This document shows positions 1 through 10,179 of a stretch of 20,404 bases of DNA, piece after piece (the first letter of the stretch is position 1; the number at the start of each line of letters is the position of its first letter). The notes beneath the pieces are model-generated. The model was not told the origin of the DNA and made no database searches. It saw nothing but the letters and a program-made list of their open reading frames with translations. Both the position numbers and the translations under genes were made by a program. The stretch comes from Corinectria fuckeliana (Eukaryota > Ascomycota > Sordariomycetes > Hypocreales > Nectriaceae), in assembly GCA_019137255.1 (NCBI GenBank), contig WPDH01000107.1, positions 1 to 20,404 of the forward strand. The letters are read 5' to 3'.

Positions 1-297
1 AGTCTTAATAATAAGATTTTTAAATTAATTATAGGTTATTTTTATACTAAGCTTAGCTTATAGTAAGAGTAGGCTTTATAATAAAAAATCTTTCTTAAAA
101 AGAGAAGAAGAATAGTTTATAATCTTAATATTCTCTATTTTAACTATTCTACCTATTATATATAATATAGTAATAATATAAAAGTAAAAAGAAAGTAAAA
201 AAAAGTCTATAAAAAAAAATACTTAAGTTAAAATAGATTTTAAGAGTATAACTAAGATATAGTATAAGTAGCTATTAAATATTTATAAAAGGTTAAA
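1..297 (+). repeat. Dispersed repeat, copy A (inverted relative to 12841-13137)
   Basis: The sequence aligns without large gaps to the reverse complement of 12841-13137. The first 33 bases are identical and only two positions differ in the first 57, both transitions. The match weakens towards 240-297 and becomes doubtful beyond about 300, although a patchy similarity, perhaps with a 100-150 bp indel, can be traced to about 480. Because identity is strongest at base 1, the repeat must extend left of the window. Being duplicated is what makes DNA a RIP target, so this pair fits the damage seen. Confidence 0.88.
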
Positions 298-2350
298 TAT
301 ATAAAGTTATTTTATTAAAAAAAGTAAAATTATAATAAACTATTTTAATAAAAGCTATTATAAAAATAATAATATTAAAAATAAATAAGATTTAAAGTTA
401 GCTAACTATAAAAAGATAAAGTAATAGTAAATTAATATTAAAGTATTAGATTATATCTTACTAAGTATTAAAACTTTAAAATAATTAAACTTATTATATT
501 ATTATAGTAACTCTTATACTAATATCTCTTATATTATTTAGATTTTTTACTATTAAGTAGCTATTAATACTTTTTTATATATTATCTTTAAAGTATTTTA
601 TAGTATTTCTAATATTATCTTATAAAAGCTAATTATTAAGCCTTTTCTAAGAGTTAGTACTATAGCTATATATATATCTATTAAATAAGAAGAGCTTTTT
701 ATATATTATAAACACTTACTACTATCTAATTAGGGTTTAGTCTGTCTTAAGACTAAAAAGAAGCACTTAATACTAGTATATACAGCTAAAAAAGAGGAAT
801 ATCTTATTAGTAAATAAAGCTTATATAAATTATATAAATATTACTTTTATTAAGATGCTTATAAGTAGCTATAAAAAAGGTTTTAGTCTTAGTTAACTAG
901 GTTAATTAAATTATATAATAATATATTATAAGTTATAATTCTTAAGGTGTTAGTGTTTTAAGCTGCTTAGTTATAAATATTAAGTGTTATTAATTAAGAA
1001 GGTAGTAAAAGTCTTTATAAAGAAGAAATATATCTCTTTTATTAGTAATTAGTTATAAATCTTATATAAGATAAATATATCTAAAAAAGATAAAAGTTAG
1101 TAGCTTTTTAAGGTAAATAACTAAGTTTATACTTATTTTTACTTTATAATCTGCTTACCTTTTTATATTATTTAAATTAAACTAACTAGTAGCTTACTAA
1201 ATAAAATATAATATATATTACTTTAGTAGTATAAAATTACCCTAAAATATAACAAGTCTTATCTCTATCTAAGCTAGTATTTCTCTGCTTAATAAGGCTA
1301 TAATAGACTAAGTAGAAGAGATTATATACTAATAGTTATTACTAACCTGTCTTAAGAATCTAGCTTTTATATTTAGTAGAGTAAATCTTATATTAGCAAA
1401 AAGGCTTAGCTAATATAAATAATAATAAGACAGGCTATAATAATAAGAAGCACTTATTTTGTTTGCCTTTAGTATATTTTTTACGCTTATAAATCTTTCA
1501 CTTTTTCTAAGTGTATAACTACTACTTAAGCTTATATAGTAGTATATCTTAGTAAATATCTAACTAAATATATTAATTACACTTTAGGTTTAATATTAAA
1601 AACTTAAGTTAAGAATTAGTATAGTAAGCTAGTTATAATTAGATTATTTATACTTTTAATATTTAATCTTACTAATTTTTATAAGTAATACTTATCTCTA
1701 ATTTTACTATACTTAATAATACTTACTATAGTAAAAGTTATTTTAGTACTTATATTATTAATACTATATAATAGTTATATCTACTTATATCTATATAATT
1801 ATAGTAAGTTAACTTACTTTAGTTAGGCTTTATATAGTAATATTAATAATAATCACAACTTAATAATCTACTACTTGTCTTATTATAGTTTATAATTTAC
1901 CTACTATAAGATATATTTATATATTTAACACTTTTATAAAATCTTTACTAGTTGCTAATTTTATTTATTCTTTTCTAATTTTACTCTTAAGATAAATATT
2001 TATATAGTATATAAAACTCTAACATATAATAATACTAAGACTAACTTTATACACTTTTAGTTAACTAAAACCTTTAGAACCTAACCTATTAATATACACT
2101 TTAGCTATATTTATATTAAATATAAGAGCACTTATATAAGATAAGCTAAGACTAATTATATATTATATATAATATACTATATAAGCTATACTAGCTAAGA
2201 AGAAGATAATAAGTAGAAGTAGATATTAAGAGGAGATAACTATACCTCTAATATTATTATTACTAGATAAGACTTATAGCTTTAAGACTATATTAGAAGC
2301 TAGTAACTAAATATAAAAGAGGGTGAGAAATATAAAACTAATATAGTAAA
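1..2350 (+). pseudogene. RIP-decayed coding relic of an unrecognised repeated protein (copy A)
   Basis: I do not recognise this protein. Read on the + strand, long stretches translate with almost only TAA/TAG stops, as expected for a gene rich in Gln/Trp codons after RIP. The readable frame starts in frame 1 at base 1, moves to frame 2 around 700-1140 and to frame 3 around 1430-2350, so small indels have accumulated. The first 297 bases are an inverted copy of 12841-13137, so the gene began left of the window. Near 1455-1560 there is a cluster of Cys/Tyr and His/Tyr codons with a Thr triplet and a His-Leu-type pair, vaguely like a BED zinc finger of hAT transposases; I do not rely on it. Repetition, heavy RIP and lack of a host-like neighbour suggest a mobile element protein. 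Coding relic moderately likely; family unknown. Confidence 0.45.
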
Positions 2351-2359
2351 GTAAATAGC

Positions 2360-3500
2360 TTTTATATTAGTTTTATTATATTAATCTATATTTAGCTATT
2401 ATAAGCTAGTATTTTTATATCTAACTTTATAATAGCTATAATACTTTACACTAAGATATATAAAAGTGAAATAATACTTAAGCTTAAGCTGTATTCTAAT
2501 AGAAATATTAAAAGATATAAGTACCTCTTATTCTAAAATAAGAGAAGTTAGTTTATATACTTACTAATATAAATATGTAAATTATTATATGCTTATAAGT
2601 ATAGTATGCTTTTTTTTATAGCTAGAATTATAAATTTATATATATATATTATATATTAATAAAGTAGTTTTTATTATTTTTATCTAACTATTTATAACTA
2701 TTTATTAAGGTTTCTACTAAGGTTTTTATTATTATTAGGGTTTCTACTAGAGTATCTATTAGAGGGTGTAAATAATAATTAGTAGAAACCTTCTTAATAA
2801 GCCTAATAGAGATAGCCTAGAAGACTATATATAAATATATTTATCTCTCTACCTATTTATATTTGCTAAGAATTTTAACACTCTTACTATAGACTTCTCT
2901 TTACTATTAATCTTAATATTATCTTATTAGTTCCTATTTAAAATACTTTAACCTTAACTATTACTACTTATATATCTTATCTTATCTTATACTTTTAGAC
3001 TCTTTTAGGCACCTTTTAATAAAGGCACTTTCTAGCTAACTAAGTTCTTTTAAGATGCTGATTTTATAATATTATTATTATCTTAGCCTAAAAGAACTAG
3101 TTATTATATTAACTTTATTTTTATTCTTAGCTTAGACTTTATCTTTAGGCTAGTTTCTATTTATCTCTGCCTTTATTCCTAGCTTAAACATATATTAAGC
3201 TCTTATTCTAGCTATAACTTTAGCTCTTACTCTGTTAGTATTTCTATATAATATATAAAATAAGCTCTCTAGTACTAAGAAGAAACTAGTTTTTACTCTA
3301 TCTTCACTTTTTTCTTATCTCTATTATCTTCTAATCCGCCTCTTATCTCTAGTAAATCTATATATTATCTTAGTTACTTAATATTAAGTGATAAGAAATA
3401 GCACTTTTATATATGTTTAATTTTATATAATATCTTAGTCTTAGCAAATAGATAGACTAATATAATAATACCTAGCTCTAGCTAATAGTAATAGCTAATA
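2360..3500. other. No recognisable gene; pyrimidine-rich AT block
   Basis: I see no gene here. From about 2870 to 3340 the + strand is noticeably richer in C and T (CTTATCTTA- and CTCTTA-type runs) than the flanks. Neither strand gives a readable protein over a useful length. The left end carries the repeat cluster at 2702-2800. It may be an untranslated or terminal part of a decayed element, but no boundary can be fixed from the sequence. Confidence 0.4.
2702..2800. repeat. Three-copy short repeat forming a direct pair and a hairpin
   Basis: The 11-mer GGTTTCTACTA occurs directly at 2709-2719 and 2739-2749, and inverted (TAGTAGAAACC) at 2780-2790. The outer copies form a longer stem: 2702-2719 pairs with 2780-2800 except for a two-base CT bulge. 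A related string, TTTCTACTAAGGT, recurs at 10820-10832. The cluster sits where AT-rich coding-like DNA gives way to pyrimidine-rich DNA, which would suit an element terminus. Function is inferred only. Confidence 0.6.
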
Positions 3501-4640
3501 GTAATACTTAAGGACTAGCTAGTATCTCTTACTCTAAATATAATATATTAGCAGTTACTATAAGAGAGCTATAAAGGATTAAATAATATACCTAACTAGA
3601 AGTTTCACTTATTAATAGAAAAGAAAGCATCTTATTTTCTAATCTTACTAGTATTTATAGCTTAGCTAGGAATATTATTAGCTATATTATAAAAGCGGAT
3701 TCTTAGCCTTTATCTAATAACTACTATCTTAGTAATCTAAGAATAGTAATAATAATATTAATAAGAGTCTTATTAATAATAATATAAGTAAGGTTATTTA
3801 TTATAAGTCTACCTATAAGAAGAAAGATAAACTATTAACTATAAGTATTCTTAACTATTTTTTAGGCAGGGAAATACAGATAAGTCTAACTATAATAAAG
3901 TATCTTAGCTTAAAATAGTAACTAGCACCTAAACTCTTATAATACTATAAGCAGGCTGCTAATTTAAGTGGATAATAAGTTTAATATAGATTTAATTATT
4001 AGTATATTATAATATTTCTTAACTTAGCTAAGATATCTACTTATCCTCTTTTAGACTTATAGGATAATAATACTATAAGATATAAAAGTTAGCTTTTTTT
4101 TTTATAGATATAAAGTACTAAAATAACTTTAGAGACTTTTTAGTTCTAGTAGAACTAGCTTTCTTTTTAATTATAACTTTAAGATTACTAGTAATTTAAG
4201 AGTATTATAAAAAAGCAGCTATAATATATAAAATAAATAGATTTCCTACCTGCTTAAGCAAACTAATAGTAAAAGCTTTATAACTATAGTTTATTAAAGT
4301 GCTAATTGTTAGAAAATAAATCTAAAGGTGCTAAAAAGAAGAGATATTATTACTACTTATAAGTACTATACTACTAGAAGGGGGCGTATTATAGTATAAA
4401 AATAGTATTTTATATTAAGTTCTCTTAGTTATAATATCTTACTATTTTAATATTTCTCTCCCTAGTAGCTTAGCATATTGTTTAGTTTATATATAAGAGT
4501 ATAGCTATAAGCTAATCTAGGCTTTTCTTTCTCTAGCCTAAAGATTCTTAAGTCTTATTATAAGCCTTATAAATAGTTAGATTATAATAAAAAATCCTCT
4601 GCTAATAATAAGAGTAATCTAAAACAGAATAACTAGGCGG
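3500..4640 (+). pseudogene. RIP-decayed coding relic, family not recognised
   Basis: The + strand reads as protein in at least two blocks whose stops are almost all TAA/TAG. Block one (about 3515-3740) has mixed basic and hydrophobic residues. Block two (about 3880-4440) is very rich in restored Gln, followed by a Lys/Arg cluster near 4330. A helix-turn-helix protein with a Gln-rich, basic tail, such as a pogo/Fot1-type transposase with an internal deletion, would look like this. ORF1 of the LINE ending at 8215 is another option, since the spacing is about 3.9 kb. A possible Cys/His cluster at 4335-4385 does not fit a CCHC knuckle by RIP changes alone. No catalytic motif was found. Confidence 0.35.
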
Positions 4641-6290
4641 ATATTAATAATCTCTGCTAGTATACTTAGATAAGTATAGCTATTATAAACTAGAAGATAT
4701 ATATATTATCTAAAGAAAGAGTTTTAAGAGAGTTCCTAAAGAGTATAATAGTATATTCTCTAGTAGATCTCTTATAGCAGACTAGAATAGCTAGTAATAA
4801 TAAGTCTTATAAGTAGATCTAAGAATTAAAACACTTTTATTAAATATATATAACTTTAGGTTAAGATATTATATATTAAAGACTTATCTTTATTGTTTTA
4901 AAAGCTTTTTATAATAAGAAGTGATAAAGTTAGTTAAAAGTATAAGTATACCTATAAGGTAGAATTTATACTTGTCTTAAATACTAGCTAAAAGTATCTT
5001 AAATAAAAATTTATCTTAGCTAATAATATTACTTACTTTTTTTTACTACTTTTTTATACTAGCTATATAAGAAGGTAATTTACTCTTACTACTAAGAGTT
5101 TTTATTTATATGCTTAATAAGACTATATTAATATTTAGATATAGCTTTAAATAGATATAAAGGCTATATAAAGTGTGTTAAGTCTTAATAGTATACTATA
5201 AGTATATTTTTATTATAGTAAGCTACTTATATATAGTAAGTATAATTATATTTATAATACTAAATAAGACTATATATAGCTAAAAGGTTAAGACTTATAT
5301 TAATATAAGTAAAAAGAGTTATATATTAAAAAGCAAATATTAAGTAGATATAAGAGTAAAAAGGAAAAACTTAGTACTATAAATATATACTATACTATAC
5401 TTTAAATCTAAGCCTAAACTATAATAATTTATCTATTTAGATTAGTTATATATATAAAATAATATTTATTACTATATATAATTAGATTAGTTAAATACTT
5501 ATTATCTTAAGTTTAAGAATCTAATATACTTTAACTTAACTAGTAAGACCTAATTTAAAGTATTAGTATATATCTTAAATTGCTTAATTATATTAAAAAG
5601 AGTATAACTATAAATACTCTTATAATTAAAAATATAAATATAATAAGTCTGTCTAAGTATATAACACCTAGTCTTATACTTTTTATATAAAGATTTAATA
5701 AATTAAGATTATATATTTTAATATTATTTTACTCTTAAACTAGTTTATAGTATATTTTTAGATATAGTTTATTATTAATATTCTATATAGTATTTACCTT
5801 AGATAGTTTAGGTTTTAAATAATAAGTAACTAAAAAAGATATTATAATCCTTTTTTATAATTAAGGTTTATACTTAAGATAGAATATTTAGAAATATAAG
5901 TTTAACTAAATAGCTATATCTCTCTTTATAGCTATTCTAGTTTGTCTTTTAAAGCTTGCTTTAATAACACTTAAGTTTTTATATAGTATTATAGTTATAA
6001 TATTATCACTACTAAGGTTCTAGTCTTAATAATTAGGACTTATTCTTTTATAAAAAGTGATATATTAGGGCTTTCCTTTAGTTAAGGTGTATATATAAGT
6101 CTATTAAAGAGGTATACTAATAAGTATTATATATTATACACACTTAAAACACTAATAATATTATTCTAATTAACTTATTAACCTTATAAAATTATCTTTA
6201 TAGTAGTAAGCTGCTACTTATATACTAGATATTATTAATAACTCTAAAATAGACTTAAGTTAAAGTAAGAGCTCTTTTTAAGAAGGGTAT
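4640..6290. other. No recognisable gene; saturated RIP DNA
   Basis: This is the position where the endonuclease and early part of ORF2 of the LINE at 6290-8215 would be expected. I looked for an endonuclease GDFN-type motif, an SDH motif and reverse transcriptase fingers on the + strand and found none convincing. Parts of 5150-5650 and 5700-6150 read as Gln-rich protein on the + strand, so coding ancestry is possible. The block may be a different element that truncated the LINE. Confidence 0.35.
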
Positions 6291-6790
6291 AAAAAGCTGG
6301 GCTAATAATTTATTAAGACTTACCTCTTCTCTTATAACTACTTTTAAAACTTAATAAGAAGATTAGTATCTAAGGTGTTATAGTCTTAACTGTGTAAGTA
6401 GGTAACTTACTATAGCTATATACTATAAGTAAAAAAATAAGAAATAAAGTGTAAATATATACAGGCTGTATTAAACTGTATTTATAATAGTTATATATAA
6501 ATATATTCTTACTAATTTACTATTATAAGAGGACTATAAATACTATTATTATATAGTACTTATAAAAACAGTAGATATTAGTAGTATTTACTTAATAACT
6601 TTAAACACTTATAGCTTAACCTACTAAGACTCTTTTTATTAATAGATAATTAAGCTTTTTAACAAGTTATATATACTTTATCTTAAAGCTAGGCTTAAGT
6701 AAGAAAGTAATTTACTATTATATAGTTAACCTTACTAAGTCCTAAAAGATAAGATAGACACTTTATCTTATATCTAAGAAGATAAAACCC
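6290..6790 (+). pseudogene. Reverse transcriptase domain relic, internally shortened
   Basis: Around 6340-6380 the frame carries a Gly/Trp-Tyr-x-Pro-Arg-like segment followed by a Trp/Tyr-Arg, as in the stretch before the fingers of fungal LINE reverse transcriptases. The catalytic pair lies at 6645-6650, written GAT AAT; the second codon is explained by TpG to TpA change of GAT. A Leu-Ser-Pro-Lys-Arg run near 6736-6750 and a His-Phe about 12 bases on match the usual segment after the catalytic loop. Only about 270 bases separate the two landmarks, against about 560 in the right-hand LINE, so motif A and most of motif B appear to be missing. In-frame stops are TAA/TAG. Confidence 0.7.
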
Positions 6791-7462
6791 TTTAAGACAC
6801 CTTTATTATCTATAAGTTATATATAAGTATAATAAAAATCTTTTAGTTAACTTTAATCTACTTATAGATACTACCTAGCTGTGTGTTCTCTAGGTAGACC
6901 TTATATACTAAGTATAATAATTCTAAAAAGTAGAATAAGCAGGTTAAAAAAATAAGCTTTATCTATTTTATAGTATAGTAAGTTATTATCTAGCTTAGTA
7001 AACAGACTAAAAAAGTCTAATAGGTGTTTTAAATTCTTAATAAAGTAGTTTTACTACTCTCTTATAAAAACTCGCCTTTTAAGGCTATCTCTAAGGATTT
7101 ATTACTTATTTTTAACTTACTAAGATGTTTTTATTCTTAGCTAACCTGTACTATTTAGAAGACCTTTTAGTATATAAACTAGATTAAGATTATAGTATTA
7201 GAATAGTATTATAAAACTGTTTTTTATATACTATAATTTAAATAAATTCTAAGAGAAGCTGCTAAATAATAACTAGAAAGTAACACAGCTCTTAAGAGTA
7301 ATAAATCTAATTATATATAAGAGATACTAATCTTATATAGTTATAAATAAGAGAAGAAAAAAAAAAGTATAAGTATATACTATATCTTAGGTTAATTAGT
7401 ATTATAAGATAAGGTTAGTTATTTAGTATACTCTAACTAAAAAGGATAATAAACCTAAGAGC

Positions 7463-8200
7463 TTAGCCTAATTTTTAGTCACTCTTAAAAGAGCCTGCCT
7501 CTAAAGAGTTATAAGAGTATATAAATTAACCCTGTCTTAACACTTATACAGTAAAGCCTATATTACCCCTCTTAACCTATAGCTAAATATAAAAACCGCT
7601 TAGTTCTATAAGAACTTAAAGCTCTCTAGTCTAGGCTAAAAGCTTAGAGATACCTTAGCAGGTGTCTAATACTACTTACAAATAAGATTAACCTGCCCCC
7701 TTTATAGCCTAGAAACCTTAAATACCTTAGAAAAGCACTAAGTAGCTTTAGAAGACTATAAGAAGGACCTAGATACTATATTAATCTTAAAATAGATAGA
7801 TAGGTAACACTATAAAGCTGATATAGCTAATACCTTAAGAGTAAGATAATACCTACCTGTAGAATATAAACCTAAACGAAAAATTCTAAAAATATATAAA
7901 ACTCTTAAGAAAGCTAAATTCTTAATCTTAATTTAAGCCTAAATAAGCCATATTAGCCTCTAAGCCTACCTTCTATAATACTATATCCCCGGGTTAATCT
8001 CAGCTTAGTGCCTTTATAGCTGTAGAAACAAAACCTTTTATCACCTAGTAGCTTTTTGCTAGGATCTTACTACTAAACACTAAGAACTCTACTAGTCTAC
8101 TAGTATTATCTTAAACTTTAAATAAACTGCTACTAAACTGGGACTAGCTTAAACTCTAGCAAAGTAGCTTTTTCGCCTAGGTAGACTTAAATAATTTAAC
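7463..8200 (+). pseudogene. LINE ORF2 C-terminal domain with CxC...H-x4-C finger
   Basis: One frame (positions 2 mod 3) reads almost cleanly for about 740 bases. It contains a Glu/Asp/Lys-rich helix (about 7720-7790) and an RTG/RIG-type segment with Gly-Leu near 7935-7990. A finger follows: Cys at 8009, Cys at 8015 (TAT from TGT), His at 8042 and Cys at 8057, that is CxC then H-x4-C. The end is a Leu-Ala-Lys-Trp...Gly-Arg-Leu tail at about 8152-8199, where TAG stands for Trp. This order is the known C-terminal signature of fungal Tad1-like ORF2 proteins. The finger is thought to help nucleic-acid binding during target-primed reverse transcription. It is the least damaged coding stretch of the left element. 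Confidence 0.85.
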
Positions 8201-8214
8201 TATACTACCTACCT

Positions 8215-8530
8215 TCACTAGGAGTGAGAGAATAATAAGTTTAACCTGATCCCCTCTTAAGCCCTACTTAGAGGAGATTAGTTAACCTTACTAAGTTAAC
8301 TACTAAACTAATTAATATATCTCTATACTTATATATACTTATATTTATATAATAAAAGAGTAAGTTCTAAGCTTAAACTAAAGTTAGGGGGCTAATATTT
8401 CTTCACCTAAGCAGGCTTATACTATATTACAAATTGTTAACTAGTGACTAACATAATAATAAAAATAAAAGCAGGAGAGAACTCCCTCCTAAAACTATAC
8501 CACCTAATATAATACTAGCCTAAGACTAAT
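8215..8530. other. 3' flank of the left LINE, no gene seen
   Basis: The readable frame of the left LINE fades after about 8200. What follows is AT-rich with scattered CC/CT-rich patches and no coding signal on either strand. It is probably the LINE 3' untranslated region plus the junction with the next unit. No poly-A or clear tail repeat marks the end. Confidence 0.4.
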
Positions 8531-9290
8531 CCTCTCTTAATACAACTAAGCAGGGGGGGGAGAAAGAGTAGGCTTATTATAAAGTAGCTTAACCTTTAGG
8601 GTAATCTTAGCCTTATTGCCTAAATTCCTTAAAACCTTATAGTGTTAGAAGTTATTAGTACTAACTAATACTAGGATAAGACTGATTAGATATATAATAT
8701 AGTAATATTTATAGAGAAATTAGTATATAACTTTTTAACTCTCCTAAACTTTACTAAACAACTTATTAATACTATCTTATAGATAATTAAGCTTATTAGC
8801 TAGATACTAAACTGTAGTTAAGTCAGCAGGGTTATAACACCTCTTAGCACTCTTATTACTAGTAAGAGTACTAGAAGAGGATATAACTATCTTACTCTTA
8901 AGTTAGAGATAGAAATCCCCCTTAGTATATAAGAGTCTAGAAGGCTTTATAATAACAGCTCTAACTAAGCCTATAGTAACACTATGTTAAGCCTAAGTCT
9001 TAGCCTTAGTGTTAAACCTATAAGCTTACTAGGCGTGTTAAATTAAACTAATAAACTCATCCTGCTTATTATAGCGGGCCTAAGAAAAGAAGTTAGCTTA
9101 ACCTTAGTTAGAGGCTATCTTAAACTTACCTGCTTCTCCTTCTTAGTATTTTTAGGTATAATACTAAGAGTGATAACTAAGGTATAATATGTGGGGATAA
9201 TACTAGTAAAAGTAGCTAGCTAATTAGGATCTATAAGCTATATAAGTTAGCACTAATACTAATCTAAGAACCTATAGATAAATACTTACC
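8530..9290 (-). pseudogene. RIP-decayed coding relic on the minus strand, unknown protein
   Basis: I do not recognise this protein. Reading leftward from about 9290, one frame stays free of any stop other than TAA/TAG, and restoring those as Gln/Trp gives a hydrophilic protein. A Gly-Glu-Ala-Gly-Lys stretch (about 9135) is followed by a Gln-rich part. Next come a Ser-rich patch (SSSS-T-L-T, about 8850-8860), a Lys/Arg pair, and an amphipathic stretch with Leu/Ile spacing that could be a short coiled coil (about 8740-8800). A proline triplet at 8553-8560 comes from a run of eight Gs on the + strand. It faces the left LINE tail to tail. It could be the N-terminal part of a retroelement ORF1 or a captured host gene. 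No catalytic motif is visible. Confidence 0.45.
8553..8560 (+). repeat. Run of eight G
   Basis: An uninterrupted G8 follows CA inside otherwise AT-rich DNA. RIP changes C in CpA (G in TpG on the other strand), so inner bases of a G run are not targets and would survive. It marks the ancestral sequence as GC-rich here. Confidence 0.9.
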
Positions 9291-9799
9291 TACTTATATA
9301 CCCCCTTAGAGTAATAGTACTAAAGACACTTTGTGGAGATTAAACCTAAAAGAATAAGCCTATTATAATACTAACCTGATACTATTCTAATAACTTACTA
9401 GCTACTAGACTATAAATATAGTTAAAATACCCTAATGCTAAATAAGATAAACATTTCTTATAAGGTATAGTACTAAAAAATATTAGTATAATACTAATCT
9501 AAGACTAATTAGACCCTAAGAAGACCTAAAGAATACTTATACCTTAATATATACTTCTGTCTAGTATAAGAGGCAGTCTTGCTTAGCGGGTAATAAGCTC
9601 ACTTTAGGGATAAAAGGTATTTCTAATATTATAAAGATAAAAATTTTTAAAAACAAATAATAGGGCTTAAAGTGATATTAGTCTGATATTAAAAAGATAA
9701 AAAAATAATATAGTACTTACTAGGATAGGCATAAGAGCCCAGGTTATAATTAATAATAAGAAAAAAAAAGAAGAATAAGAAATAATTATAGGGTAAGAG

Positions 9800-9842
9800 A
9801 CCCTAAGTAAGGTATATATATATATATATAACACCTTAGGGT
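9800..9842. repeat. (TA)9 tract inside an inverted repeat
   Basis: A (TA)9 tract at about 9813-9830 is flanked by ACCCTAAG (9800-9807) and its exact complement CTTAGGGT (9835-9842). The TA core is self-complementary, so the whole segment can fold as a cruciform. A T-rich run follows at 9842-9848. The structure is seen directly; any role is unknown. Confidence 0.7.
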
Positions 9843-10140
9843 TTTTTTACCTTATAAAACTTTCACTTAGAACCTTTACTATATAAATTTCTTTCTCTTA
9901 CTTAAGACTAAGTCTCCCTCTTTTTAAGATTACTCTAGGCTTAAAACTCTAGCAGGAGAGCACTAAGTAAGTTAGTTAAGAGACTAATCTTAGTTTTTAG
10001 AGATGTAATAATAAGAGAAGAAGAGGGGTTTTATCTGGCTAAAGTAGCCCTAGCCTCACCTTAGTAACACTTAGGCTACTTATATAGTTCTACTTATTAA
10101 CAGAAGGGGGTCTAAGTAACCTAAATTAGTTAGAATAGTG

Positions 10141-10160
10141 TAATAATAATAATAATAATT
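10141..10160. repeat. (TAA)6 microsatellite
   Basis: Six tandem TAA units follow a GTG. It lies at the change from less AT-rich DNA on the left to saturated AT-rich DNA on the right. LINE 3' ends in fungi can carry short tandem repeats, but no LINE frame leads into it on either strand, so I call it only a microsatellite. Confidence 0.85.
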
Positions 10161-10179
10161 ATAAGATAAGAAGAGTAAA

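Larger units (their letters stand above)
6290..8215 (+). mobile_element. 5'-truncated LINE (Tad1-like) ORF2 relic, left element
   Basis: This is the 3' half of a non-LTR retrotransposon ORF2, destroyed by RIP. Read through RIP damage it shows a shortened reverse transcriptase with the catalytic Ile-Asp-Asp at 6642-6650, followed by a Ser-Pro-Lys motif near 6740 typical of the segment after the catalytic loop. A Leu-Asp-x-x-His motif (about 7175-7200) is typical of the region after the thumb. A C-terminal Cys/His finger and tail end near 8200. The frame shifts once between about 7290 and 7463. The 5' half, with the endonuclease, was not found, which is common for LINEs because reverse transcription often stops early; later deletion is also possible. 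Its C-terminal region differs from that of the LINE at 14641-19430, so the two are probably different families. Confidence 0.82.

Noticed and set aside
727..738. Telomere-like TTAGGG units (also near 2736, 6067 and 9837)
   Set aside because: They are isolated single units, not tandem arrays.
4335..4385. CCHC zinc knuckle of an ORF1 for the left LINE
   Set aside because: A Cys/Tyr cluster is present at about the right distance, but the Gly before His and the last Cys cannot be recovered by C to T or G to A changes.
5800..5850. Copia-type reverse transcriptase motif (Gly-Phe-x-Gln-Gln)
   Set aside because: The following residues do not match the family and several differences are not RIP-type changes; no integrase or protease motif was found nearby.
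9262..9285. Intron with a GTAAGT donor and AG acceptor on the minus strand
   Set aside because: The interval is under 20 bases, far too short for a fungal intron, and no branch site is present.
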